Of a stretch of DNA of 60,000 bases, positions 32,369 through 45,370 are shown piece by piece. The position numbers and the translations under genes are program-made. The notes beneath the pieces were generated by a model that worked only from the letters and a program-made list of their open reading frames with translations, did no database searches and was not told the DNA's origin. This DNA comes from Takakia lepidozioides. Taxonomy: Eukaryota > Streptophyta > Takakiopsida > Takakiales > Takakiaceae. Position 1 is the stretch's first letter; each line of letters begins with the position of its first letter. Where the stretch lies: positions 7,690,001 through 7,750,000 of the forward strand of contig CM060731.1 in NCBI GenBank assembly GCA_030704615.1, given 5' to 3'.

Positions 32369-35300
32369 ATGGTGTCCACGAGCGCATTCCTGACCTCGTT
32401 GGTCACATCCTTCATAGTGTTTGTGATTCTTGTCTTCGTCTACACATGGCTATCGCGCAAACCAGGGAATTTCGTCGTCTATTATCCCAGCCGTATTTTC
32501 AAGGGATTAGGACCGCCTGATCACGCGAGTCGTCGAGGACCTTTAGACTGGATTCGCCAGGCCTATCGGGCCACAGAGGATGAGATTGTCGCCTTGGCTG
32601 GCTTAGATGCTGCCGTGTATATCCACTTCTTCACGGCCGGTACGTCTCGTGTTGCTATTTTTTCTGAGGAGGAATGCTTTGACGTTTGCTGTTGGTAGAG
32701 AAGACTGGATAAATGTCGAGCCCGTACATGTATCTATGTTTACTAGAGCTTGTGGCCATGGGCCCAGCACACAAGACAGAATGAAAAGAATATGCAAGCT
32801 GTCTCACTTTATAAATGAAAACAGAAGCAAATGTACTCCGAAGAAGCTCTAGAGTGAATTCAGGGTGAGAGAGAGAGAGAGAGAGAGCACTGATCACTAG
32901 TGGGGATTGTTCTGGACTTTGTGTTTGACAGTGCTGGAAATACTGGTGTACTCGGCAATCTTTTGCGTTCCAGTGCTGATTCCCATTGCTGCAACAAGCC
33001 ACTACAATGCTCAGCTCTATGCATCAAATAAGAACAATACCTACTCAACGATTGACAACTTATCCATGGGCAATGTTGAAGTATGTGCACTTCTTGGTCA
33101 TAGAGAGAAAAGAAGAAATCAATTATTACGTGAGAGAGAAAGGGGGACCCGGGTTTGGGGGGTGGGGGGGGGGCTTCTGCCTGTGTTCTACAACGCTACA
33201 TTTCTAGAGCTGGTGCTTCCTGGTCAGATGTTCACCTCTCCATCACGCTGTCTCTCCTAGCGGACACATTTGCGGCTAGTGTAGCTCATTTTTCCCATGC
33301 AAATGATGATCTTCCTAACTGGTTTGTTGGGCTACATCGTCTTTTGGTGGGTGTAACAGCAAAAAAGCTCCAAGCTGTGGGCATTTCTTCTTGCTACGTA
33401 TTGGGTGTCATTGGTGACCTACTTTGTGTTGTTCAAGTCGTACAAGCACGTAATGAATCTGCGAGCGCGGGAACAGCTCTCTGCGAGGGCACGGCCGGAG
33501 CAGGTTACAGTGTTGGTCCGTGATATTCCAAAGCCTGATACGCATGAGACTCGAACTGAGCAAGTGGACTCCTTCTTCAAGAAGTTGCATCCAGACTCTT
33601 ATGAGAAGTGCACAGTTGTTACCAAGGTCAACAAGGTGTGAATTGTTTTTGTGCGTAAGCTGAGAGTAGGAGAAAAAAAATTTATACCCCCACAGGAGGT
33701 GCAGATGACATATGCTACAATAGACCACTGAGAGGCAAGGACTGAGAGATGGAAAGGGAGTTATTTATTGTTTTCTCCTAACCCTTGTTGGATATTAGTA
33801 CCTTATTCCCTCGCATGTGGGAATCTAAGCAGGGCTTCAAGATATTGAAAGAACTTGAAACTGCCAAGAAAAAGCTGGAGCATGCTGAAGCTGTATACAA
33901 CTTATCCAAGACAAAGAAAAATTCTGATGGCGTCCGGCCCATGCACAAGACCGGGACATTAGGCCTCGTGGGGCCAAAGGTTGACTCTCTGGATTGCCAT
34001 CGGGAAAATGTTAAGGGATTGACTCTTAAGCTTGAGGAAGAACAGAAGAGAACAAGGGCAGAGGACCAGCAAGCTGCTGCGTTTGTATTCTTTAACAACC
34101 GTCGTTCTGCTGCAGAAGCTTCTCAGGTATGGATCCATACACTCCAGACTGGTTTAACATGCCTTCTCTGCGATCCCCTTCTCCCCCTCTCTCTCTGATT
34201 CTTTGTTTCTTTCCCCTTGGTCCCTTGATCCATTTGGGCCTCTAGGCTGTATCTTTCTTTCTCACCCTCACACCTCGGGAGTGTGTTTGGTGTTAACGAG
34301 TCAGTCAATTAGATGCTGGCCTGTAGTCCAAAAGTGAAAGTATGCGTGCTTTGGGGAATCCGGAACTAGATGATGACCACTGTCATTTCCGTAATACAAG
34401 TTCAGAAATACCCTGCCTCGTTGTGATCGAAATTTATCAAAATTGGGATGTGTCTGCAGGTGGTGCATGCACCTGATGCCTTGCAGTGGCAAGTCTACCA
34501 AGCTCCTCAGCCCTGTGAAGTGATCTGGGAAAATCTTCCAATCCCTGTCTATGAGCGTGCGGTCCGTGAGTTCATGGTCCATGCACTCGTGTTTTTTATT
34601 ATCGTGTTTTACATGATTCCCATCGCTGCTATCTCAGCACTCACCACACTCAACAACCTTGAGAAGATTGTGCCATTTATCAAATCAATTGTGAAAATTG
34701 GCCCCCTCAACACCATTTTGCAGGTAATTGTGTTCGACATCATCCAGTGATTTTTTTTGCAGTTATGCTGTTTTGAACCTCAAAAATCTGTAAGTTAACT
34801 GTTGCCAAATCTAATTTATGATGGGTTGAAGGTATGTTTCCACCTGATTGTTCTTGTTCATACTGTATTAATGCCAAGATGTGACTGTGTCTGCAGGCAT
34901 ATTTGCCACAGGTTGCCCTCATTGTGTTTCTTGCCTTGCTACCAAAGCTGCTCATGGCCTTGACCAAGGCTGAAGGCATTCCTTCTAAAAGTCATCTAGT
35001 GCGTGCCACCTCGGGCAAGTACTTCTATTTTATCATCTTCAACGTTTTCCTTGGGTTCACTCTCTTTGGCACAGTCTTCGCGTCCCTTTCCGGATTCAAG
35101 ACGCTTCTGAATTCAGGGAATTTGACTGTATCGTATGTTGTCCAACTCTTCGGATCCAAGCTGCCAGCCAATGCTGACTACTTCATCACATTCGTGGCAC
35201 TCAAGTGAGTTTCTGACCACATAATTTTATGCTGTTGGACATATGTATGGTCCATCGACTGACATGGACATTCTCTTTGGAAGTAATTAGCACTAGCATT

Positions 35301-36615
35301 TTGATCATGTGGCCTTCAAAGTCAAAGCTTCCACAGATTTACACCAGGCCTTTCAGTTTCACTATGGGCTTTGTATACCCACTAGTTACTTTCCACCTCA
35401 GAAATTGAACCCTGCAAACGAGAGTAAGCAGTTATGAGGTTGATTGAAGATGGGGCCTTGTGTCACAACATTCAACGTACTTGGAGCCCATTGTGCACGT
35501 GTTGCAAGAATCTGCTGTCTTTTACGTCTCTACTTTACCTCCTTGTAATAAATGGTGTGTTTGGCTGGCAGGTTCTTCATTGGCTATGGGCTGGACTTGT
35601 CACGTGTGGTCCCTTTGATCATCTACCACTTGAAACGCAAGTACCTTTGCAAAACCGAGAAGGAGTTGCAGGAAGCATGGGCCCCAGGGTCCTTCTCATA
35701 CCACACAGCTGTACCTAATGATCTGTTGATCGTCACAATTGCCTTGTGTTATTCGGTGATTGCACCTCTTATCTTTGTATTTGCCATACTGTACTTTGCC
35801 ATTGGCTGGCTGGTCAATCGCAACCAGGTTGGTCTGCATTCACTCCCTGCTCTCCCCGTTCCTTGCGTCCTTCACATTCTCTTTGACACTAGCTGTAAAG
35901 TCCAACACTTAGTTTCCGGACTGTAAGGGAGAACATCTGTAGAACTTGAGTGGAGGAGATTGAGACCAAGGTTAAATTAAGGTACCACAGAGGAACTCTT
36001 GCAAGATGTAATAAACTGTAGCCCGGCACAAGCTTCTTCACAGCCTTTGCGGATCAGCTAACCCAGCTGATGCCAAGAAGGGGATTTAAATTTTTTGTGA
36101 TCTGTAGGCATGGTAGCAGTGGCCTCTGTCCTATTTTTGGCAGAAGTCAAGAAGATATAATATTACTAATGGTCAAATTTATGTCTTTTTAATACATGGA
36201 TTTGTGGGTCTTGCAGGCATTAAATGTCTATATCCCAGAGTATGAGAGCAATGGCCGCATGTGGCCTCATATTCACTCCCGAATACTTGCAGCATTGTTT
36301 GTTGCACAGATCACCATGCTGGGTTACTTTGGGGTAAAGCAATCTGTGTATGCTGTTCTGCTGGTTTTTCTACCCATCATGACAGTTGCATTTGCCATGA
36401 CATGCAAGAAGAAGTACTACCCATCATTCAAAGTCACTCCTCTTGCAGTTGCCAGCCAGGAAGTGAAAGAGTTGCCTTCTCTGCCTGCTGTAGTCGAGGC
36501 CTACACACCTCCTTGTCTGCTAGAAGCTGATCGATTTGAAGATGTTGAGAAGTTTGAGGATGCGCGTTCCAGTGCCACATCAATGACTTCTCCTGGTATT
36601 ACATCTCCAGCATAA
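32369..36615 (+). CDS. OSCA3.1: ERD4/OSCA3-type mechanosensitive calcium-permeable channel, complete
   Basis: Eight exons join in phase with GT-AG borders: 32369-32639, 32932-33080, 33360-33635, 33833-34126, 34460-34723, 34897-35204, 35572-35827, 36217-36615, giving 738 residues. The protein follows Arabidopsis ERD4 from end to end: an N-terminal membrane helix (FLTSLVTSFIVFVILVFVYTWLS), the RSN1-type second and third helices (VYSAIFCVPVLIPIAAT, LWAFLLATYWVSLVTYF), a cytosolic PHM7-like domain in exons 3-5 with a coiled segment (KKKLEHAE) and KTGTLGLVGPKVDS, and then the channel helices (FYMIPIAAISAL, LIVFLALLPKLLM, GKYFYFIIFNV, FIGYGLDLSRVVPL, RMWPHIHSRILAAL). OSCA/TMEM63 proteins are dimeric stretch- or hyperosmolality-gated cation channels in plant membranes. 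The C-terminus is short, acidic and Ser-rich. A (GA) repeat of about 20 bp lies in intron 1. No lesions were seen. Naming within the OSCA3/ERD4 clade is by similarity. Confidence 0.95.
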
Positions 36616-38379
36616 ACATAACAACATTCTCAAGTTCATTAGTGTAAAAGGGGTTTCTTTTTCATTTCTGGTGGAGGTTTCTTCGTTTTAAGAGGTGCCA
36701 ATGTTTTGTCCTCTCTCAATGTCAAATTTTTGGGGGTGTTTCAAATTAACCTGAATCATATGCTGCCTTGCACGTCTGGGCTGAAAAACCCAATCAACCC
36801 TGCCAAGAAGGTTGCGGGAGGTGCAAAAAGGAAGTTTGCTGTTGTACATTAGATCTTGTAGTCTGACAAATAGATAGTAAATATCGGCCTGATGCATTGT
36901 AAAAGTGGATAGTTGCATGTCAGCTTCTTGCTACATGTCAAGGGGAGGGGATGTGGAATAGTTTTTGTAACAAAATATGTACTTTGTACAATCATATGCC
37001 AGACCAGACAGGTGCGATGTCTATTTTTCTCCCTGTTTGATTCTACACTTGTATCTATGTACCCTTGCTTTTCTGAAGTGAGATATTGTAGACTGTTTCC
37101 TGCAAACTGTCAGGGAATGAGGTAGGTCTATGAGCTATGCTCTTGCTGGGTACAATTTGCAATAAGCCCCTTGAAAACTCATTAAGGTCTCATTAAGGTC
37201 CATGGGGTGGTTGGAAAATGGCTTCATATAACAGACCCCCTTGCAGGTGGACCCCATTTTGGGATGAACCAAGCCTGTCTACCATAGGATTCGATGTCCA
37301 CCTTCCACGTTAATCCGATGCAAAAACAAAAAACGGAATTCACTGTAGGATCTTTAAGATCGTAAAGTTTTATCTAATACCGAAAGTAATGGAGCTTGTC
37401 TTCCTCAAATTTTGTATGGCAAAACAAATCATGGAATCTTTTTACAGAAAAGCTCTGGTATCCCATATGTAACTGCGGTCATGGCCCCCATGGGGAGTTA
37501 TTTTTTCCCTGTCCTTTTAATTTAATTTTGGGCCTCTGTCCCATTCTGAGTGAGAACAGATTCCAATACATAATTGAGTGAAGCATGTCTCTGCAAAATT
37601 TCAGCTGAAAAGATGCAGATTTTGATGGGACCTACTGGGGACGGGGTAGGTGAGCTATGAACAATGGTATCCCATGCAATAGCCCACCTTTACTAAGAGC
37701 TAGGGCCCAACTGCCAAACTTTTGTACCACCTCCCTATAAACTTCTCTAAAATAGCTAACATACAAATTTTTTGGCTAAAGCCCTCTAACCAAATGTAAT
37801 TAGTGGCCTGCACTGAGATGTAGGTGGCCTCAAAATGTTGATCGCTTTCCACCCATCACCAATCTTATAATTTAACCTGCATCTAGTAAATAGAATTACC
37901 AGAAAATTACCAGAGGATAACACCCCCACATAATTGCATCTAAAACAGGCTTATTGTCTTGTAGCTTGTGATCTGCCACTCTCATGATAGTTCGTGAGCT
38001 CAATGTCCTAAACCTATTGGCATCCAATCATATCCTTAGTGCCAAGCGTTCACCTCTTGGAGATGAGCCGGCGGTCAATTGGAGGCCCAGAAGATCGTTC
38101 AGGAACGGGATCTCTGCCACCCGATGCTATTGGGCTCCTAGCTCTGTCCCCCTGTCCTTAGATTCTCAGTCATTAGAACTCTTCTTGCCCTTGCCTTATT
38201 CTGGTTCTATTGCAGTTTGCTGCTCCTTGGTCACGAACCGGTGTCTTCCTTAATCAGCCTCTACGGCACTCCTTCTGAGGTTATTTTTTCCTCATGTACT
38301 CTTTGGACAATTTGTAAAGTTGACGAAGAGACTACGCTTACCCAACGAGTTTGTTTTACGCGTGCGAAACTGACAGCAC
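36616..38379. other. 3' UTR of the channel gene, then no gene seen
   Basis: The first few hundred bases are probably 3' UTR. After that only short frames are found. Confidence 0.4.
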
Positions 38380-38680
38380 CGACGTCTGTGCGCCGGCCGG
38401 AACCCTCCCCGCCGGAGTCCGCCATGTCAAATCCCCTCCCCTCGTCAAACCCTCCCCGCCAACGCGGCGCCGCTCCCAGGGACCCCGCTGGCCCCCGCCC
38501 GCTCCTGACCACGGCCCCGACCCCCGCTTGCTTATATACGCCGCACCGCCCCCGCGAATCACGATCTCTCGGATAGCTCTGTGGTCGTCCCTCGCATCCG
38601 CCTGCCATCAGCGCCCAAGTTCGATCCCGTGTGCCCCCTCATCGTGTAATTCTTCCGCTCCCCTCCGGGGAGATAAGGCG
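38380..38680. promoter_or_regulatory. isolated GC-rich island with a TATA-like box
   Basis: C-rich, CpG-rich sequence stands out from its AT-richer surroundings. CTTATATACGCC near 38529 resembles a TATA box facing right. No gene was identified on either side, so the role is unknown. Confidence 0.25.
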
Positions 38681-41109
38681 GAGTGCAGCAGAAATTTTGT
38701 GACGGAAACCTGACATTCAAGCATTGGCAACCTGACATTCAAGGATGCCAATGCTGCCTTTGATATGCCGAATGCCCCAATTGACCCCATTCTCATTCTT
38801 ATGGGCAAGAGCTCGTGAATCTTTTCACTCATTCTTCCGGTGTACTGATGATACACTCTAAATGGAATTCCCAATGCCTTGGTCATCATCCACTTAAGTT
38901 GCCTAACATCATTCCACATGCAAAGCTTCTGCAACAGTCTTCAAATAGGCCACATCCCTTAACATGGTTTCCACATATTCTTGCAAATTCCCTTAACATG
39001 GGAAGAAGTAGCATCTGGCGGTGGCACATCTAAATCCATGTTCTTAAATCTGGAAAACCAAAAGTGAGTCAAAAAATATATTTTCCTCCTATGTTACAAC
39101 ACCTGAACGCATTCGACAAAGTAATCCATGAGTTGAGGTACTAAGAAGTAGCTTTTCCAGATTCAAGAGTTAGAGGGTCACTTGTCTGTTTGTGCAGCAA
39201 AGCCAAAAAGGCGAAAGGTACTAGTGAACCCAACTATTGCACATTCAGCTGAACGAGGCATACGACGAGAGACTCTGGTAGAGATGGTTTACCCTACTAC
39301 CGGGTTCAATGGCACCATGGGCAAAAGAAAACAACAGCGACAGCGCTTGATAGCAGCTAAAACAGATCCAGCAATTCGAAGGTGAGAAGCAATGCTTGGA
39401 CACCAAACCAATAAAGGAAGAGTGTTGGGTTCCAGAAAGTTCAGAAAGAAACGATTCATCAGCCTTGGATTCCTGAAGAACTTCATGGATGAGAGGGACT
39501 AGGTTGATGAAAGTGAAAGATCCAATATCATAGTCCAAACCCTAAAGAGCTAAGCAGACATGAGCAGAAGGAAGGGGAAGCAGGAGAAGGGTCTGCAAAT
39601 CAGCATTGCATCTAAGAAGCAAATCCAAACCAGGCATGCAGAAAAAGGGAAAAAAGTCCGAGACAGTTGCATGTTCCTAGCATTCTGATGGATATGGATG
39701 GCGCAAGTGACGTGTGGGATCGTGGAAGGTCTGCCTGGGCCTCTCCTTCGTATACAGCATTTTAAACCAGCTCTTGAGGTATGTTTGTCCCTAATCTTTG
39801 AGGGACAATTATGGGCTTTTTCTGTCCACACAAACCCCAACTGATTCAGTGACATTCAAGGGGAAATCACACAGGGCAGTCTCCAGATCTAGAATCGCGA
39901 GCTCTTACTTGTTTCTTTCTTCCTCTTGTCCCATAAGCTCTTTGACCTTCCCGCGGATGTTATAAGGTACCATTTCATTTCTATTATGCCTGGGATTTTC
40001 TGTTGCATAAAACGCATTGCAGAAAGATGTGAAGGCCAGTTCTTCTTCCCAAAGGGAATCAAACTACTGAAGGAAGCCTTTACCTAGGCTAGTTGCAACG
40101 CTTAACGACCCCTCTCTTTCCCTTAGTACCTGTGTCCAAACTTGGCATCGTGTCAACGCCAGAAGGCTTACTTGGTACATTCATGCTTTGTGTACAAGCC
40201 ACACATGCCATTAGCTTTGTAGAAATTCTCACACTGTCAAATGAATATGGCTCTATGTGTTTGTTTCCATGTGCTTAATGAGTGGCACTTTATATGAAAC
40301 AGAGGAGAGGTACTCCCCAGGGAAGTGTGTGCCAGAGAATGTGCCCACCTGCTGTTCCCAGAAGGCCTCTGGAGGGAAAGGAAAGTACAGACTCCGATGG
40401 TTTTCCATCCCCCAAGGATAAGGATAAAGGTATCATTCAGCTTACACTGAACTGTTAGAACTGCATTGTCGCATGAAATATTCTCTTGTATATAGCCAAT
40501 TTTGCATTGTGAAGCAGCAATGTACATGAACGCAGCACCCAAGACTCCCTCTGTGAACCTCCATTTAGCTGTTCAAAACACGTTTCTTGAAAATGAGAGC
40601 CCTGTCAATTGGGAACTTTAGAATGACAGCATTGGCCAGTAAGGAAATTTTGCCACCATTTGTAAACAAGAGTCGTAAGACCTACCAGACTTAAATGTGC
40701 CAACACACCAGATATATTTTGGACATGTGTTGATACTATCCAACGGGATCAGGGAAGCATGATTTGACAGCTTCCTACTTTCCCCATTCCTTGGTCCTTT
40801 CCAATTCAGTGGACAATCCTTGCCAAAGACCCTGGGAAGGAGCCAAAGACATACAATTCTCAAATGCTTTTGGAAGTTCGTAAGTCCCATAACGTACTCA
40901 GTTCCTTGTAGCCCTGAACAAAACACAGCATGGTACCATCTGTACCACAGTCTTGCATTCTACTGCCTTGGGCCAACAGACCTCATGCCAACTGTGGATA
41001 GAGCAGAATTGACTAGTGGAGAAGCCTAGGTGGCAGAATGGGAAAGTGAGAAGGAGCATGTTGTTGTATCATTGTATGTAATCACTAGCTCCTTGAATAG
41101 TACAGGCAT
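38681..41109. other. no convincing gene
   Basis: Short frames on both strands without recognisable domains. A 102-residue - strand frame at 40618-40926 looks somewhat protein-like but stands alone. Confidence 0.35.
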
Positions 41110-43965
41110 ATGAAAGATCAGCTTTTTGTACATCTGGCTATTTTGGGGTGGATGAATCAGGCCCAGTTGTTTGAATCAGGCACTTCCACCATGGCCACTG
41201 CATCTGAAAGCGGAGCAAGAGAGGGAGTCAACAAGAACTCTTCAGGCACTTGTGAGGATGTGAGGGCACTCTCTAAAGCAGGACAACTGCAAGAGGCACT
41301 GTACATTTTGAACCAACAAGGCATTTCAGCAGACTCCAAGACTTATGTCTGTCTCTTGCAGGAGTGCATCAACTTGAAAAGGCTAGCAGAGGGAAAGCAG
41401 GTCCATGCCCACATCATCCAAAGTGGATTCAAGCCCGACATCTTTCTACTCAACACCCTTGTCAACATGTATGCGAAGTGTGGGAGAGTGGTGGATGCAC
41501 GCCAAGTGTTGGACAAAATGCCTGAATGAGATGTGTTTACATGGACTATACTGATAGCAGGATATGCTCAGCATGGGCGTGGTAGGGAGTGTTTCAATAT
41601 CTATGACCAAATGATACAGGAAGGGTTGATGCCCAACAGGGTCACATTCATTTGTGTTCTCAAGGCATGTGGTAGGCTAGGAGCCCTGGAAAAGGTCAAA
41701 GAGGTCCACGCTGACATCATCAATACTGGTATTGAGTCATATATTAATTTGGAGAATACCCTTGTTAACATGTATGCCAAATGTGGGAGCATGAAGGATG
41801 CACGCAAAGTGTTTGACAGTATGGCTCACCGAAATGTGGTCTCATGGAGTGCAATGATCGCAGGCTATGCTCAGCATGAGTGTGGCAGGGAGGCTTTGGA
41901 AATGTACGACCAAATGATATGGGAAGGGGTGAACCCTGACAAGGTCATGTTCATTTGTGTTCTCAATGCATGTGCCAGCTTGGGAGCCTTGGAAAGAGGC
42001 AAAGAGGTCCATTCTGACATCATCAAAGCAGGAATTGCATCGGATATCATTCTGGAGACTGCTCTTGTTACCATGTATGCCAAATGTGGCAGCATGAATG
42101 ATGCGCGACAAGTGTTCGACATTATGGGTAGACGAGATGTGGTCTCATGGAGTGCCATGATTGCAGGATATGCTCAGCATGGATGTGGTAGGGAAGCTTT
42201 TGAGATGTACAATACAATGATACAGGAAGGGGTCATGCCCAATAAGGTCACATTCATGCATTCTCAATGCTTGTGCCAGCCTGGGAGTCCTGCAAAAAGG
42301 GAAAGAGGTCCATGCTGACATCATCAAAGCTGGAATTATGCCAGATATCATTCTGGAGACAGCCCTTGCTGCCATGTATGCCAAATGTGGGACCATGAAG
42401 GATGCACGCAAGGTGTTTGAGAATATGGCTCACCGAGATGTGGTGTCATGGAGTGTGATGATTGCAGGATATTCTCAGCATGGGTGTGGTAGGGGAACTT
42501 TCGAGATGTATGAGCGAATGATACAAGAGGGGGTGACGCCTGACATCGTCACATTCATTTGTGTTCTCAATGCATGCGCCAGCCTGGGAGCCCTGGAAAA
42601 GGGAAAAGAGATCCATGCGGACATCATCAAGGCTGGAATTGTGCAAGATATCATTCTGGAAACCGCCCTCACTGTCATGTATGCCAAATGTGGGAGGGTA
42701 AAGGATGCGCGCCAAGTGTTTGACAAGATGGCTCAACGAAATGTGGTCTCATGGAATGCGATGATCGCAGGATATGCTCAGCATGGTTATGGTAGGGAGG
42801 CTTTTGAAATTTATGAGCAAATGATACTAGAGGGGGTGGCACCTGACAACATCACATTCATTTGCGTTCTCAATGCGTGTGCCAGCCTGGCAAGCCTGGA
42901 AAAGGGCATACTGGTGCATGGTGACATCATCAAAGCCGGCACTGCGCCAGATATCATTTTGGAGAATACTCTTGTCGACATGTATGCCAAATGTGGGAGC
43001 ATAAAGGATGCACGTAAAGTGCTAGACAATATGGCTCAACGAGATGTGGTCTCGTGGAATGTGATTCTCTCAGGATATGCTCAGCATGGGTGTGGTATTC
43101 AAGCCCTGCAACTATTTGAAGAAATGCAACTGGAACGCTTGAAGCCAAATGGTGTCACCTTCATTTGTGTTCTCTCTGCATGTAGGCATGGGGGCCTAGT
43201 AGATGAAGGCCGTCACTACTTCGATTCGATGAGTCAAGATCATGGCCTCACTCCGGCACCGGAGCATTTGGGTTGCATGGTGGACCTTCTTGGCCGTGCA
43301 GGGCAATTGGATGAGGCAGAGGACTTCATTAGCAAAGTGCCAATTGAACCAGGTGCTTCGGTGTGGGGGGCCCTGCTTGGTGCCTGCAGAATTCATGGTG
43401 ATATTGAGGTAGCAGAACGTGTGGCGCAACGGCTTCTCAAGTTGGATCCAGAGGCTGGAACTTATGTGCTGCTATCGATATCTATGCCGCGGCTGGCAGG
43501 TGGGCTGATGCAACGAAGGTGAGAAAACTGATGCAGGACAGGGGTGTCAGAAAGGAGCCAGGGCACAGCTGCATTGAGGTTGACAACAGGGTGCATATGT
43601 CTGTGGTGGGAGACAAAGCCAATCCACAAATTGAGGAAATCCATTCTGAGCTGAAGAGATTGTCTGGGAAGATGAAGGAGGCTGGGTATGTGCCTGACAC
43701 GCGCTGTGTCTTGAGTGAAGTAGAGGACGAGCAAAAGGAATTTTCTCTTTATCACCACAGTGAGAAGCTGGCCATTGCTTTTGGGCTGATCAACACACCC
43801 CATGGAACGGCTCTCCGTGTCATAAAAAACCTTCGGGTGTGTGGCGACTGCCACACTGCCACAAAGTTCATCTCAAAGATTGTTGGGCGAGCAATTGTTG
43901 TACGGGATGCCAGCCGCTTTCACCACTTCCAAGATGGGGTTTGTTCTTGTGGGGATTACTCGTGA
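41110..43965 (+). pseudogene. DYW-class pentatricopeptide repeat (PPR) protein, broken
   Basis: The intronless gene starts at ATG 41110 (or the better-placed ATG 41191). About six PLS modules of 101 residues follow, with GKEVHADIIKAGI, NTLVNMYAKCGSMKDARKVF and RDVVSWSAMIAGYAQHG signatures. Then come E1/E2 motifs ([20 protein letters not shown]), a PG box ([11 protein letters not shown]) and a DYW deaminase domain with [10 protein letters not shown] and [10 protein letters not shown], the zinc and catalytic residues for C-to-U RNA editing in organelles. Lesions: TGA at 41527-41529 where paralogous modules have CGA; a 2-nt deletion near 42258; a 1-nt deletion near 43478; and the terminal Trp of DYW is Ser (TCG) before the stop. 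Modules recur every 303 bp at the DNA level. It once encoded an editing factor and is probably dead now. Confidence 0.92.
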
Positions 43966-44843
43966 ATTGAGCAACATGCATGAAAAATTGCATCATCTCA
44001 ACCAAGAGGTGGAAAGTTCACAATTTTCCCTTATCTTGGAAGCAAAGAGTGCGGTTCAAAGAAAGGATGTGTCTTAATTGGGACAGTCACGATCTGTGAG
44101 CCGCTCAATGGTGATGATCACAGTTCCACTATCATTCGAAAGCAGCAGTTGCAGGTGAGTTGTCAGTGCCGAGTTGTTGACAGATTTTGCACTGAACACT
44201 GATTTTCAACATACTTGATATTCGTCACACATACAAAAGAGACTGGGGCACAACTGTTCCTGCCATGTTCTTCCATGACTACCCAGAGTCGTGTACAGTT
44301 TGGCAGTCATAATTAAATCCAAGAACCCATTTAGTTCTGGATGCAAACTTTAGGACTTTTCAAGAGTACGATGCTAGCTGGTTTGTGGCAGCCCTTTTAC
44401 TGCGAGAACTCTTATGTATCTGTAGTGAGGAGTTTCTTCAATCTGCCAGTTTCCTGCTTAACTCTATCATACAAGCATCCTAAGGTCAGTCTCCATACTC
44501 TGAGAACGGCCTTCATCTCATATGGGAGAATCGGAATTCTTGTAGTTACCTGTTGTTATGACAGTTCTGAGACACATATGGCTATATCAGTTTGGTATAA
44601 ACCGCCCATCAAGCATGCCCACACGCCATGCAACCTCCTACCAAGACAGACCCCAAACCACTCTCAAATATCACACTTACCTAAACATGCAGTTAACACA
44701 TTTTCATCTCATGGCAGTCAGATCCCTCATAGCAATAATAACCAACAAGTCTAAACTCAAAAACAACCAACCTATGGACGTATTAAGATACACAACAAAT
44801 AATTAAACAAGCCTCAAACGGCAATTGGCTCTCTTGGTGTGTA
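43966..44843. other. no gene seen
   Basis: 3' flank of the PPR pseudogene. The open frame at 44341-44754 has no protein features. Confidence 0.4.
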
Positions 44844-44851
44844 CCCCAACT

Positions 44852-45136
44852 CAGCGTTTTTTTTTTTGGCGAATTTTCGCCAAATGGCGACCTCAAAAAA
44901 TAGAAAAGAATATTCCGTAGCAAATTCCATGTTTTTTCATGGATGAAATCGCCAAATTTCTCCAAAAAACATAACACTTATGGATGAATTCGCCAAATAT
45001 GGATGATATTAATGGATGAAAGTATTTATGTGGATGATTCTGTTCTAATTTGAATGGATGAACAGAATATATGCCTTATTTTTGCAAAACTCTGTAGCCA
45101 CTCGTGCTATTTTCCGAATTTTTAAAAAAAACTCTG
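44852..45136 (+). mobile_element. hAT-type MITE, copy 2, 285 bp
   Basis: Same family and orientation as 28744-29031. It begins CAGCGTTTTTTTTTTTTGGCG, ends with the reverse complement of CAGAGTTTTTTT, and shares the ATGGATGA-rich interior and the ATGGATGAACAGAATATAT block. A perfect 8-bp duplication, CCCCAACT, flanks it (44844-44851 and 45137-45144). Confidence 0.95.
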
Positions 45137-45296
45137 CCCCAACTCATTTGCCCAGTTTGGGAAGGTCAGGCAACCCGGAGGCCCTACCGTAGAGTTAGGA
45201 GGGTCGATGGGAGGTAGACAGCTGGATGGTTTTTTTTTTTTTTAAACGGGCATGGGATGGGGCGGTGGGCCCAAGACATGCGCAGAAGACGCCTCC

Positions 45297-45370
45297 CTTC
45301 TAGATCTTTCTAGAAGCAGCGGGATGAGGTGGTGGGCCCCTTCTAGAAGGCCTCCAAAAACTATATAAGG
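45297..45370 (+). promoter_or_regulatory. promoter-like segment: heat-shock-element dyads and TATA box
   Basis: Two TTCTAGAA dyads (TTCnnGAA, the heat-shock factor core) lie at 45308-45315 and 45341-45348. CTATATAAGG follows at 45361. The block GATG-GG-GGTGGGCCC is repeated before each dyad. No gene follows directly, so it may be the U3 of an unrecognised LTR. Confidence 0.4.

Noticed and set aside
33155-33523. 122-residue frame overlapping exon 3 of the channel gene
   Set aside because: Wrong frame; exon 3 from 33360 in the other frame matches the ERD4 family and keeps phase.
38217-38713. Overlapping open frames in the GC-rich island
   Set aside because: High GC lowers stop frequency on both strands; no domain or splice pattern supports a gene.
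40618-40926. 102-residue - strand frame
   Set aside because: Somewhat protein-like but isolated, with no recognised motif or neighbouring exon.
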